42,356 nt of DNA from Lingula anatina (GCF_001039355.2 NW_019775436.1:661617-703972), one strand, 5' to 3'; shown: positions 1 through 34,402, numbered from the stretch's first letter. Program-made: numbers and translations. Notes: generated by a model from the letters alone, not told the origin.

Positions 1-219
1 GTAAAAAAGCAATATTAGTCAAAAAGACACAAAATCAAATAAACTAGCTCTTCAATACAAAATAACAGCTGAAAAGTAAATAATCTGATTCATTCATGAT
101 ATATATTCACTCACGATAATCAACAGGAAAGGTTTCATTAAAATAAAAAATAACAAACATGCAGACATAAGTGGAACTAAACAAACTGCTCTCCATTCGC
201 ATCACCACATCTGAATTAC

Positions 220-22717
<22,498 letters not shown>

Positions 22718-23260
22718 GGTCGCTATAACGTCCAAATCCCTAGGAATCCCATATGATAAATTAAAGTCCAATCTTATGTGAATTAGCTGACTCTCTTCAG
22801 CAGGTGCTCGCTATCGTAGGTCCAAAATAACCAAATTCTACCCTCTTCTGTCGATTTGAATATTTTGTATTTTTACAGTGGTCTTAGTACTGCTGAGCTT
22901 TATGTGAAAATTTTTCTTTTTTTCGCGTAGTTTAAATTATGTATAGTGAAACCTATTATAATAGAAAACCTTGACAGATCAACCTCTGCTCCAAACCAAC
23001 ATGGCAACCAGATTGTTTTACTCTCTAACCTAGAAACTGTAAACATTGTGTTTTTACTCAATTTCCCCAAAACATGACGTCAATGTATATCTTTGCTATC
23101 ATTTTATGAAAGAAAATGAATTATACAAATAATAGATTATATAAAATCTGTATTCAACCTTCTTATATAAGGCAAAAATTGAAGAAACATCATTCAGACC
23201 GGAAAAGGCATTGAGGCTATGTCCTTCTTAATTGGGTCAAGGTCTTTGTAAACTTTTTGC
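22718..23260. promoter_or_regulatory. Divergent intergenic interval between FHAD1 and PARK7, probable shared promoter
   Basis: About 540 bp separate the FHAD1 start codon (minus) from the first PARK7 ATG (plus). No TATA box is convincing and there is no coding signal. A GGCAAC X-box half site (ATGGCAACC) occurs near 23,000. Bidirectional promoter activity is inferred from the head-to-head layout. Confidence 0.5.
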
Positions 23261-23338
23261 ATGGTTTTACACGTCTTACGCAGAAATTTACTCCGAATTC
23301 CTCTTTTGGTTAACAGAAATTATTGCAGCGTTGCCAAA
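23261..23338 (+). other. PARK7: Presequence-like N-terminal extension of DJ-1
   Basis: The 26 codons before the canonical DJ-1 start encode five arginines, one lysine and no acidic residue among Leu/Val/Ile, as in mitochondrial targeting helices. The run ends NRNYCSVAK, which fits the R-x-Y (R-3) cleavage pattern of the mitochondrial processing peptidase. Leaky scanning to the ATG at 23339 could give a cytosolic form; both forms are inferred, not shown. Confidence 0.6.
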
Positions 23339-25546
23339 ATGCCGTCTGCACTTCTGCTGGTCGCTGAAGGGAGTGAAGAGATGGAGGCAGTCATTTCTAT
23401 AGACGTGATGAGACGCGGAGGGGTGAGCGACCTCGATCCATGCAGCCCCTACAAATTCGCTTTCATAACAATAACATTTCATTTTTTAAGGAATGCTTCA
23501 GTTTTCATCTTCTCCTTGTAGAAATTGGGTATATTATTGCATTTACCACAGGTCAAAACTGAAGTAAAAAGGTATTCTATTTTGGCAAAACGTCTATCGT
23601 TTGTTTTCCATATTCATTGTAATATGTATTGTTTATTTAAATTATTAATACATGTAACTAATACATTTTAGAAGGATCATACAAGATAAACAGAAAGACG
23701 AGATAAAATTAATTTAACTTGTCCAGTAGAAACTTATTTTCTTTACCCCCAGATTGATGTGACAGTGGCAGGTGTCACAGGGACAGACCCAGTGAAGTGT
23801 AGTCGTGGGGTTGTTGTTGTCCCCGATAAAAGCTTGGACGAGGCCACAAAAGATACTTACGACATGGTGGTATTGCCTGGGGGCCTGGGAGGTGCCAACA
23901 CATTTTCACAGGTAAGAATAAATGATACAGTTGGCATTTTAAGCATTATTTTCTCATTTTTTAAAAAATATTTATTTGTTAATTTTTCTACTTTTTTTAT
24001 GTGACTTTTAATCATATATCATCAATTACACTTCAGTCCACAACCTTTCTGACAAAATAGACTAAGCTGATAAGATTGGAGAAATTGTAATAGGCATATC
24101 TTGACTTTATAAACCTTAATTTATTATTGTTACCAGTAATTTTTAATTTTTATTTATTTATTTATTATCATTGTTATTACTATGCTGTCTTTGCTGTCCA
24201 ATTTGGATGAAATTATTCTTATTTATGTTGAACTTGATGGAATTTATGTAAATAACAGTCACTGTGCCTTTTATTTGTTACAGTCAAACAAAGTGAAAGA
24301 AGTGTTACAGGCCCAGGAGGCTTCAGGAAAATGGATTGCAGCCATTTGTGCAGGTGTGAGAGATTAAAGTCTGTCTAATTAATTAAATTGATTAATTTCG
24401 TTCTTCTGTATTTATCAGTTTAAAAGTTTTATATCATTTGCATAACAAGTAGTTTCAGTGCTATGGATTTTTAGAGCTATGGTTTGAGCAGAAAATAATA
24501 GTTCGCACCATGTTCAATTCTTGCAGAGTCAAGGCATACATGATGCACAAATATATATATAACAGAGTACAGCACAGACTATTGTTTTTACCTCAAACTG
24601 TGGTTAAAGTCACTTGACAAAGAGTCACCAATCATCTTTTTCCATAAACCCCTGCTACCAGCACATATTCTTTATCTATTACCTATAACATTTTTGTCCA
24701 AAAGTTTCTAAAAATTTTCATTCAAAGTACATAGTTGATTACACCATTGTTATTTTCAGTACATGGATTTATTATCCAGTTGATTGAAATGAAATATTCA
24801 AATTTTTGTTTTTGATTTTAAGCTCCCATAGCCCTTGTTAGTCATGGTATTTGCAAAGGTAAAACTATGACATCTCATCCCTCAGTCAAAGACAAGATGC
24901 TGCCCGGTAAGTTAATTAAACAGTTTTTGTTGGCAGTTAATAAAAAAAGAAAACAAGTAAGATTTACTGTTAACCTGTGTTTTAAGTATGTTATAATTTT
25001 ACCAAAGGAAATTTTTTATGACTTTAAATTTTAATCAATGAGAGGAATTACGTAAAAAAAATGAAATAAAGTACCATACTTATCTGGGTTCCAACAGATT
25101 TGGATCGATCCATCTGGGTCGATCTAACTCCCTGGGGGTTCACGCTAAATTGCTGTCAGCTTCCGGGAGCCTAACGCGCACAAAAGTTAATTACCCCCTT
25201 ACAGCTTTTAGTATGCGGGACGGACATTTAAGTTGGTTAAGCTGACAGCAATCTTGCGAGACTCCCCAGGGGGATAGATCGATCTAAATGTCTGTAGGAA
25301 TGGTCTTTAAAACTTGAGTACCATCTTCACATATCCACTATTCATTTAATTTGTGAAACAAAGCCCTGTTATCTTTGCCGTCTTTCAGGTTGCACTTATT
25401 CCGAGGAGCGAGTGGTCAAGGATGGGAAGCTGCTGACCAGCAGAGGGCCAGGGACTGCCTTTGAGTTTGCACTGGACATTGTCCAGGAACTGATGGGAAA
25501 AGAGAAGAGGGACGTCATTGTCCCGCCAATGCTGGTCAAGGCCTGA
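23261..25546 (+). CDS. PARK7: DJ-1/PfpI family protein (Parkinson disease protein 7 orthologue), possibly mitochondrial
   Basis: Exons: 23261-23422, 23753-23911, 24284-24353, 24823-24906, 25389-25546, all GT-AG and in phase. The product is 210 residues from the first ATG, or 184 from the ATG at 23339; human DJ-1 has 189. DJ-1 is a dimeric redox-sensing protein of the class-I glutamine amidotransferase-like fold, with reported deglycase/glyoxalase-type and chaperone activities. Numbered from the second ATG, the motif [10 protein letters not shown] gives the conserved Glu16 (human Glu18), WIAAICA gives the nucleophile-elbow Cys103 (human Cys106), and [10 protein letters not shown] gives the active-site His (human His126). 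The ending [13 protein letters not shown] is also family-typical. Cys44 matches human Cys46, but human Cys53 is Val. The residue after the catalytic Cys-Ala is Ala rather than Gly, as in some other invertebrates. An in-frame TAA lies four codons upstream of 23261, so that is the first usable ATG in this exon. Confidence 0.95.
25090..25305. mobile_element. Foldback/MITE family A copy in PARK7 intron 4
   Basis: The ends are long imperfect inverted repeats: the left arm carries ACTCCCTGGGGGTTCACG and GCTAAATTGCTGTCAGC, and the right arm carries GCTGACAGCAATCTTGCGAG followed by ACTCCCCAGGGGGATAGATC. It is in the opposite orientation to the copy at 10,131-10,341 and has no coding capacity. Confidence 0.75.
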
Positions 25547-27535
25547 TTGGTCAGTCTGTTACAGGCCTGGACACAACTGTGATCAAGATTGATATATTGA
25601 CCCCGAGTCAGATGGGACAATTACAACTTATTTATTAGTTTCTTCAAGCAGCATCTAAAATTGAAGTTGTTTGCACATCAATATTTTAGTGTCTCACAAG
25701 ACACCTTCCTAGGGGAAGGATGGTGGTGGTTTACACAGGCCCCTTGGCAAGGTGGATTCAAAAGAACTGCCCGACAAAAGTTTGTTTTGAGTCACCATTT
25801 TTATGGGTTCTATACCATTTGTCGAGTTGGGTCAACTTAATTTGTAAAAGGTTCTTCTTTGCAGCAGAACCCCCTTCCCACTTCCTTTTTAATGTCTGGC
25901 TACAGGTCTATAATAATTTTATTGTGCCTTCTACCCGAGGAGTGCATTTGAGTTTAGGCATTACTTGAAACTTTTTAAATGTTTGAATACACAGAAATTG
26001 AGGACTTTGAACTCAAATTTACATAGACTTGATAATAAGGACCCAAGACTTTAAGGGTTTGGTAGCAATATCTGGTTCATGTTGGTTAACAAAAATGGTG
26101 TACTGATGCATTCTGTATGCTTCTGAAATATAGGATATTAAATATATATCATCATTTTATAAAAATGTAGAATTAAACACATGAAATGTGTAATTATTCT
26201 GTGTGTAGAAGTTGGCACCTAACAGTATGTGGCAGGTTTTAAGGAAGGCAACTTTGGATAACAAGTTTTAATTTTTTTTAATAGAGGGAAGTATAAACTG
26301 GGGCTGAGCTGAACTTTTTTCAGTTACCGTGATAGTAACAATCTGATATCAAGTTCGAAATTAAGTTAGTAGAAACTGTAACCTCTATAAATTGAAAAAG
26401 TTATAATGACATTTGTCAACATAGTAGACAATGGTTAAAATCCATAGAAAAAATTAATCTTTATCAAAATTACATTCATTTGCTGCATGATCCTGACTAG
26501 CATGGCAGGAATGGTGCTCGGTTTTCAAAGAGAGTGAATTAAATAATGCCAAATACTTTGTATCAGTGTTCTTTTTTTAATTCTTTAACAGTGAGGGGAA
26601 AAACATACCATAACACACATAAAGTGAAAAAAAAATGCGCCACACATACATCCAAGCCTCTACAGTTACATTACAAACTTTAAGTTGAATAACTGTTATA
26701 CTGAATATTAACAAATTCTGAAATTCACAATAAAATATAATAATTCAATTATTTCACTTTCTTTTTTTGTGGCAAATTGTTTCTATCAACAGTAAGTTGC
26801 AGAGAAAAATTTAATGTCTTGGTCATCGCACCACCAATATTGTGTCCCACTCTTTCAGTTATATGTTCAGTAATGAAAAGGAATCCATTTTTGTACATCA
26901 AGTTACTTCTAAAGCACTGTATTTAATGGTATCCTTGTATCTAAACTGGTATGCTGAAGGTAATTTAAAAAAAAGCAATTGTTTACCCACCAATAAGTCC
27001 TTGCAGAGGTATCAAAAAGACCAAACATGATCAATATGGACAATTTTTGCATATGGTCACCCCCCCCCCCCACCCCCCAATAGGATCCTATGCACTTGTG
27101 AAATCTTGCACAACCTTGCACAAAAAGACAGTTCTGAATAAAACTGACGGATATTATCAAAGGAATTTTTCTTTCTTCAGATCTGTTGACAATATGGCAA
27201 AAATATGTATAGTAGTATAAATCTCACAGCTATCTGTCAAAATAATTAAGAAAAAATGTGCCGTGAATGAGAGAGTAATTTTAAAGTACTTTGTGTTTAA
27301 ACAATATTAATTTACACATAAAATTATATGATATATATTTGACTAAACCAAAGTACAGGTCCCAAAAACAGGTTTGTGACATTTAAAGGTGTAGCATTAA
27401 TATGAAGCAAATTGTGTCATTAATACTTTACACCAAGCTTAGCTAGATTTCTTAAAAAAAAAAAAAACATTGCACAACAATACTAAAGACATTTCTAGGC
27501 AAGACACAGGATTTCAAAACTGCACAAGTTTCTAA

Positions 27536-27720
27536 AACCCTCTTTACACTGGACAACGTCCTTCCTTGCGTGACCATGAAACTGGCGTAGAAAGAAGGCA
27601 CAAGCATCACTTTGGTTGCAGAATGAATGCTCAATGCTCAGTCAGTTGTCGGCATGTTAATGGTTATTATTTTTTCACTCTCTAATGGTGCAGAAAGAAC
27701 GCCTTCCAGTGTAAAGGGGG
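27536..27720. mobile_element. TIR element (CCCTCTTTACACTGGA ends) 3' of SLC25A11 copy 1
   Basis: CCCTCTTTACACTGGA on the left faces TCCAGTGTAAAGGGGG on the right. The matching element in copy 2 (about 35,640-36,140) lost part of its left end and received the 309-bp insertion. Confidence 0.55.
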
Positions 27721-27818
27721 CTTACGGTCCCTTTTGCCCATTACAGATGGCTAGGTATAGTGCAGTGTAAAGGGGGCTTACGGTCCCTTTTGCCCATTAC
27801 AGATGGCTAGGTATAGTG
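27707..27818 (+). repeat. 56-bp tandem duplication, copy 1 only
   Basis: The stretch starting CAGTGTAAAGGGGGCTTACG is present twice at an exact 56-bp period (27,707 and 27,763). Copy 2 has it once (near 36,129). Confidence 0.85.
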
Positions 27819-28243
27819 AGCACATCTTGGTCTGGACCTGCAAATGCCACCTTCATTGAAACGGTCTATATGAAATGGATAGAAGTTAAGAGTCTATGCA
27901 ATATTGTAACTTTGTAAAGAACAAAAATGTGACCATGGTCCTGTCTCAAGAAAAAGAAAAAAAAAAAGAAAAAAGGAAGAAAGAAAAAGCACCCTTGTGA
28001 TAACAAGAATGAAATAGTTTCTGTTCTAAATAAAATAAATATTCTCCATTCTGTTTTAGTAGACAACTGCAACCTTATCCTGAACTGAATAAGACCAAAA
28101 ATATTTAAGGACTAACAGTTTATATTAACAGCAACCTGTGTGATAGTTGTAATGTTGTAATTCTCTGCTCTGCAATGAATCCGACATAAACCTATGTTTT
28201 GTAATTCTGGGACTCCCTTCCTGGATCTTAAGAGGAACCCTTG

Positions 28244-30519
28244 TCAGAGACCACCTGATGAGCCTTCGATGCCAGCAGTCTTCTTGTAGGTCTTGATAAA
28301 AAATTCCAGGAAGATGAAGGTGAGCACCGTATGAGGACCAAGGCGGAAATAGTACGGTAAGAACCCCTTCCATAGACTGAACACGCCTTCTACCTTGACC
28401 ACGCGTGTGAAGCAGTTCTGGATTAAAACAAAAACAAGTAAGGGATAAAAATGAGTCGAGAGCAATGTTTTTAAACATAAAAGATATTAAGCAGGACTTC
28501 ACATCAAGGGTGGCCCAATGGCCCTGGGCCACTGAAAACCAACCTAGGGCCATTGAATGAATGGGGTCACTGGCCCAAAGAGCAAGTAAAATGTCAAGTG
28601 TCCAATCATCCTTGAACGTTTACCGATATCTCAGGCCAGTATCGAAAAAAGTTAGTGTCAAGCCCTGTTAAGATCTTAAAAGATATTTTCATTGATAAAA
28701 TAATAGGAGTGAGAAAAAATTAGTTCACTGAAAAACAGATTTTCACCCACTGAAATTGATGAATATAAGGAGTGAAAACAAACCTAAGCAGAATAAACTA
28801 ACAGTATTAGGAGAAATAATAATTATAATTATCCAGTTTTCTGTAAATAAGTCTACAGCAAAAATGATTTTCCCTAACAAAAAGTCTGCAGCGATGATAA
28901 ACACATTGGTAAAAAGGTCAGATGCAGTTCAGAAAGGCCACCAAGTTTCACTTACACCAATATAGTTTTAAGTTTTTTGAAAACAGTGGTAATGTTATCC
29001 TTTTTAAATCTACAAATGCTGTAACGAAAGCAAAACATTTACAAAAATTTCCAGAAACATAGTTTTTTTTATATCTTCCAACATTAGAGCAAATTGAAAA
29101 GTTACAGCAAATCTTTTATATCAACTATCTTCTAACAATTATTTTTTTTTTAATCGAACATCATATATCAATACTTACCATGGCACCAGAGTATTCTGGC
29201 ACTCCACTTACGACTTTCATATTTTGTAACCTAAAACAAGACAGAAAGTGGGCTATAAAATGACAAGTTCATTTTCACATCTTCCTGACTTCCTGCTTAT
29301 ACACACGTAACAGACATCACTCTGCTTCTGAGGAACCATTCTCAGACCCTATCGTACTAACTGTGGATTGATCTCCGATGGGGATTCTCCAAGGAGATTC
29401 TCGCTAAATTGCAATCAACTTTCAAGCAGCTTAGATGTCTGTCACGCCTTCTGAAGCTGTTATCAATTATTGTTTAGCAGCTTCAGTAGGCACCCCAAGC
29501 ATGTAAGCTGCTTAATCTGAAAACAATTTAGCAAGAAAACCCTCGGAGATGGAGCTTGAAGGTTTCATTAAAAAAAAAAGATGAAAAATGAGTTAGTAAA
29601 TTTAATAACTTATTTGAATAGGAGAGACAATGAAAGTCATCACATAACTTAATTTTGAAGAACATTTAAAATTAGAGAGTTAGAGGGTGGGGCAGGGGGT
29701 GGAAACTGCAAAAAACCTACATCTCAGCCCAACTTTAGTCCAATCAGCCTTCCTTTATACATGAAACAAATCATGCCTAGTTTTGACAAAATTTAGCGTT
29801 TATATGGATTAATATTACTTTACTAGAAACAAACCATATCTGGTTTTGACCTGATTTTGAAAAAATAAGAATTCAAACAGCTTCACATTTCTTCCCAAGA
29901 AACAAGCCCTACATGTAAATGGTTAAAGCCCAATTTTAGCAACTGTTCAAACAGTTTTTATTACATATTTGACAAGAACAATGACGTTCCTGGTTTTAAC
30001 AATAAGAGTTCAACCGGCTTTACAATATTTTCATACAGTCAGGAAGGAAGCCATACCTGGTTTTCACAATATCCACTGGCATGGAGGCAATGGTTGTTAC
30101 CAGACCACTGATCATACTGGCATTAAAGTGACAGAAAAGATTATCACGGAAATAACCTGAAATATTTCATAAATACAGCATATATATAATCATTAATGCT
30201 CTACTGGGATGAATTTTTTTTTATTCAGAAAGCAAGTTATACAGTTTAAATTCTGTTTCTTAATTTTCACTTGACATAATTTCTCTTTATGAATCAAAAA
30301 AAAATTTCATTGCTTCCTTGATATATAATTTACCAAAGTAAGTAAAATGATAAATCAGTCATAACACGATTAGATAAATGTGTGCATGGAAGCATGTATA
30401 CGTGTAAAAGTATGTGTGTGTATGTGTGCATGTATGAGTGTGTGTTAGTGTGCACATCTGTGAGTGCATTTGTGTCTATGTGTATGAGAAAAAGAAAGGG
30501 TTTGTACGTGTGTGTGTGT

Positions 30520-30554
<35 letters not shown>

Positions 30555-32833
30555 AGCATTTGAACATGTGTGTAACATTCACCTGATTTGAGAAGCATCT
30601 GTTTTGCCTGGGAGTACGTGCCCAGTTGTGCAGCATTCACCACCATAGCACGGCCAACTGTGGGGAGGCAACCCTGGAACCAGGACAAGGTCATAGTTCA
30701 ACACAGGATCAAGGTCAATAACACAGTCAAGGTAAGAGATAGGGATGAGTGCAGCGGTAAAGCCAGAGAGTAGAGGCCAAGATACTAAGTTCAAGGCAGA
30801 TGGTTTAAAATAGGTGTCATTTTGTAAACATGAATCTAGCAAACAAACATTTATTTTCTATCATATTATAAATATACATATCATTCATTAACATGTACTT
30901 CTCAAACCTACTCATGGGTCAACTCTTAATGTGGTGCTTCATCGCTTACTTTATTTCATGTTATGGAATTTTTCAGAATAACTGAAATATCACATAAAGT
31001 AGCCATACCCTCCACAATGTGGCAATTCCCTCTTCTTTCGTTATTCTTGACAAAGCATTAAACACATTGGTGTACCCTCTCTGTTGTTCTTTTGGTAACC
31101 TGGAATATTGCAACATGTGTATTAAAGGTTAATTAGGGTTTCTCTCTCTCTCTCTCTCTCCATCTCTCACTCTCCCACCCTCCCTCCCTCTTTTTTGACC
31201 CTCCCTCACTACTTCCCCTGCTCTCTCTCCCTCTGCGCATGCAAGATTGTCTTACTTTATATGCCTAATATCTGCAGCATGAACTCCAAAAAGCTTTTCT
31301 CAAAGCATGTGATAAATATGAAGCTCCGATGGCAATTAAAAGCTAAATGCTACAATCACATTCTTCTATACATAACAGAGTAGAATTGAAAGGAACAAAA
31401 GACCTGTAAGTTATTCTCATGAAAAGTTAATTGTTTAAAATTCAGATTCTCCTGCACTCTTCTTGGTGTGTGTATGTGTATGTGTGCATGTATTTGTGCG
31501 TGTCTATTTATGTATGTATGTGTGTCTGTGCATTTTCATGTGTGCGAACGCACATATTTAGTGTTTTCTAAATGTCAGGGTGGAGACTGCTATTTAGAGA
31601 AAAATTCTGAAATGTGGCATGGGGCTCTCTGTATCGATTTCAAAAATAATAATACTTCTGGCTCCCATTAAGTTGGAAATCTGCCGATAGTAGGAAAATC
31701 TCATAACGAAAAAATTAATCCTCTTGGAGCAGCAAGGTTTTTGTGAGGCCCTGGTGCAACGTGCAAAATGCACACACACAAACTTACCTGCCATCAGCAC
31801 ACATTCGTATGAGGGAAATCTCAGCGGGGGTACCAACAACTGCCCCACAACCACCAGCAACAAGACCAATAGCCAACAAAGAAGCAAAATTAGGATTCTC
31901 CCCCTGGTTCCTGTGAAAGACAAGAAAACACTTTGACATTTTATCCACAAATGTCCATGTCTAATATTCACTGACTTGCAATGCTATGATTTAGGTACTG
32001 TTTAACACCAAGTTGAATCCATGGACCAACTGATCTGCGGATCAAATATGGCAGACCTACTTGAAAGCATGCCGTGTATTCGCATAACTAGATTAAGCTG
32101 TACGCTTTCAAGTGGGTCGTCCATATTTGATCCGCAGATCTGTTAGTCCGCAAATCAGCTTGGTTCTGAACAGTGACTTAGACAATGTTGCCAACTTTTT
32201 AGAAGAACTCAGGCTGTTAACAGTATTAAAGAACAAAAAAAAAAAAAAAAAAAAAACAGTGAAAGTCATGAAAATTTTAGCAATGTGTTCTCACAACTGG
32301 AAGTGTCCAATAATGTTTTTATCAACGTATCTTACAGCACATTCAGAACAGCAGACTAACAAATCTGTGGATTAAAAATGGTCAGTCCACTTGAATGCCT
32401 GTTGCGTAATCCCTGCAGGAAATCCATTCAGTGTCTCATCGGAAATTAAGCGACAAGCTCTTTAGTCAATAGTAGGTCACCACATTTGACCAGGGTATCT
32501 GTTAGTCCGCTGTTCTGAATACACTCTCAGTATCATTATTTTAACAGAATGCAAATTGAACATACCTAGCCCTGACCCTCTCCAAAAGACTTGTATAGAT
32601 CCCAAGTCTGGTAGTAGTGTATGTTGCCTGCCTTAGCAACCCTGCTGAAAGACTGCAGAGAAAGAGAGAGAGACAGAGAACTAATAAGTCAAAACTGTAT
32701 TAATATTATCTGTGATGTCATATCAATGTTTGACGGTATGTATATGTCAGTAATGCTATCATTTCGTATGTCTATGTGTGTTTGTGTGCCTATCCATCTG
32801 CATGTTCAATTATCTCTAAGTATCTATGCCCAA

Positions 32834-32930
<97 letters not shown>

Positions 32931-34402
32931 CCTGTCTGTCTGTCACCTTGTCAGTCTGCCTGATTGTCTATCTGTCACCTTGCCAGTCTTTTGGAATGTC
33001 TATATGTCACCTTATCAGTCTGTCTGATAGTCTATCTGTCACCTTGTCAGCCTGACTGATTGTCTATCTGTCACCTTGTCAGTCTTTTGGAATGTCTATC
33101 TGTCACCTTGTCAGTCTGTCTGATAGTCTATCTGTCACCTTGTCAGCCTGACTGATTGTCTATCTGTCACCATGTCAGTCTTTCTGTCTATCTGTCACCT
33201 TGTCAGTCTGTCTGATTGTCTATCTGCCATCTTGTCAGTCTGACTAACTGTTGGCTTGTTACCCTGTCTGTCTGGCTGTCTAAAAGCCTGTCTCAAGAGA
33301 GAAAGTGTACTTACCCAGCAAACAAGCCATTAAGTCCTTCCTTAACATGGATGGCCCTGATGGCATCAAAGGAACTGTTGTAGAGCCTAGGCGCCCCTCC
33401 TTCTCCTAGAATATAATGTGATATACTTGGTTTGACTAGATACCAAAGCTGGCAAACATACAGGAAAATCAGGGTGGTCAATTACTTAAGCCTCTTCGCA
33501 AAAAAAGGAGCACAGATACACCAATACAGAAAGACACACGCACGAATGCGCACGCACATACACAGTGACTGTGACTTACACCAATGCCAGTGCATTTTTG
33601 GTGAAATGAATAATTACATAGCTAATTTAATAAAACATGCAGTACTTCGTTTTTCTATGTACAATGTACTGGGAAACTTATGTACCACTTAATTGCAATC
33701 TGTTCTTCACCACATCCAAGGGTTGCACAAAGCATGTTGCCAGCATGCTGAAAGAAAATGGAACATTATGTTTGCATCACTGTAACTTAAAATCTTCAAA
33801 AGCTACATGTGTTTATATGGATTGAGGTTGTAGCCTGCAACATGTAGGGTACTGTAGGCATGGCATATTTTGAGGGTCAAATGACAATGTTAATTATATT
33901 ATTATAAGTTTTTATTGTATGTTCTTTGTTCTGATAGCTGGCATTGTGAATAAAAACAAGATAGATAGGGTGTATAAAAACAGGCAGTTTTATGCAAATT
34001 GTTATACTTGAAAGATGTAATTTTGCATTGTGATTTACTAGCGTGGTGTACTGTAAAATCATTTTACATGCTATTTCAATTCATTAACTTATCAAGGTGT
34101 TACCACATATGTGTAAGCATAGCCAGTACATATCAGAATCGTCAATAGGAGTGCTTATTCGCATGAATTTTCGTGCTACGTGCTACGTTGACCTCTATCA
34201 ATGCAATACCAATGCGTTTCCGTTCATTCGGAAGATCGCCATGCAAAATCTTTCATTCGCTTCGTTTTGCGATGAAAACAAAATTGAAATGACGAATAGC
34301 ACAAAACCTGGAGCTGTCCCTTCACTAAATGACAACAAATTCTTACCCCGCGCTTCCCCCAAAGAGGAACTTAATACGCTTGGGGATCCCTTTATCCGCC
34401 AT
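28244..34402 (-). CDS. SLC25A11: Mitochondrial 2-oxoglutarate/malate carrier, copy 1 (complete)
   Basis: Exons (minus): 34402-34347, 33747-33686, 33405-33315, 32652-32566, 31910-31788, 31099-31009, 30673-30583, 30156-30057, 29230-29179, 28417-28244, total 308 residues (human 314), all GT-AG with matching phases. The product is an inner-membrane antiporter exchanging cytosolic malate for matrix 2-oxoglutarate, a step of the malate-aspartate shuttle. It begins [16 protein letters not shown]. The three carrier repeats show signatures [19 protein letters not shown] (the second motif lacks the usual basic residue, as in all OGC proteins) and [21 protein letters not shown] and [13 protein letters not shown] are OGC-typical. 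Exon 4 is entered at the upstream CAG (CTGCAG then TCTTTCAG), because only that gives the conserved GLSAGLLRQ. The gene is followed upstream by a second copy in the same orientation. Confidence 0.96.
28492..28667. mobile_element. 176-bp insertion with TTAAG target duplication, SLC25A11 copy 1 intron 9
   Basis: TTAAG flanks both sides (28,487-28,491 and 28,668-28,672). Ends CAGGACTTCACATCAA and, reversed, CAGGGCTTGACACTAA are imperfect inverted repeats. Copy 2 has the uninterrupted site near 36,903. Confidence 0.7.
29340..29560. mobile_element. Diverged family-A-like foldback in SLC25A11 copy 1 intron 8
   Basis: Arms containing GATTCTCGCTAAATTGCAAT and, near the right end, CAATTTAGCAAGAAAACC are inverted. 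A partial version (37,307-37,448) sits in the matching intron of copy 2, so the insertion predates the duplication and copy 2 later lost about half. Confidence 0.55.
30408..30553 (+). repeat. Interrupted (TG)n tract
   Basis: TG-rich tract in SLC25A11 copy 1 intron 7. The copy 2 counterpart (38,098-38,205) is shorter. Confidence 0.9.
31139..31171 (+). repeat. (TC)n microsatellite
   Basis: TC run in SLC25A11 copy 1 intron 5, at about the place where copy 2 carries the 39,215-39,501 insertion. Confidence 0.9.
31994..32177. mobile_element. PIF/Harbinger-like MITE in SLC25A11 copy 1 intron 4
   Basis: TTA on both sides and long TIRs with the core GATCTGCGGATCAAATATGG. Terminal bases are clearer in copy 2 (40,511-40,705), where ends read GGCCCTGTTT and GGGCCTGTTC, typical of the superfamily. 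Confidence 0.65.
32341..32520. mobile_element. Related TIR element, second in SLC25A11 copy 1 intron 4
   Basis: Ends ATTCAGAACAGCAGACTAAC and the inverse of ATTCAGAACAGCGGACTAAC. Sub-terminal sequence resembles the PIF/Harbinger-like element next to it. Confidence 0.6.
32840..32930 (+). repeat. (TG)n microsatellite, about 90 bp
   Basis: Nearly uninterrupted TG repeat in SLC25A11 copy 1 intron 3, directly before the minisatellite. Confidence 0.95.
32929..33262 (+). repeat. 32-bp minisatellite with 96-bp higher-order period, SLC25A11 copy 1 intron 3
   Basis: Units of about 32 bp begin CACCTTGTCAGTCTGTCTGA. Variants ending GATT, GGAAT and GATAG recur in the order a-b-c-a-b-c, giving a 96-bp super-period. 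Copy 2 (41,288-41,400) has only about four units. Confidence 0.8.

Larger units (their letters stand above)
25547..28243. other. Convergent intergenic region between PARK7 and SLC25A11 copy 1
   Basis: Holds the PARK7 3' UTR and flank (an AATAAA at 26,729-26,734 is one possible signal), the left boundary of the duplicated unit near 25,904, the TIR element at 27,536-27,720 and the 56-bp duplication. No coding signal was found. Confidence 0.6.

Noticed and set aside
28125-28553. 142-codon minus-strand frame overlapping SLC25A11 exon 10
   Set aside because: Wrong frame through the last exon; the neighbouring frame gives the carrier C-terminus.
32621-33055. 144-codon plus-strand open frame rich in Cys-Val
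   Set aside because: Translation of the TG microsatellite and minisatellite; repeats without stop codons, not a protein.
32929-33262. Possible CRISPR-like array from regular 32-bp units
   Set aside because: Units are contiguous without unique spacers, in an intron of an animal gene; it is a minisatellite.
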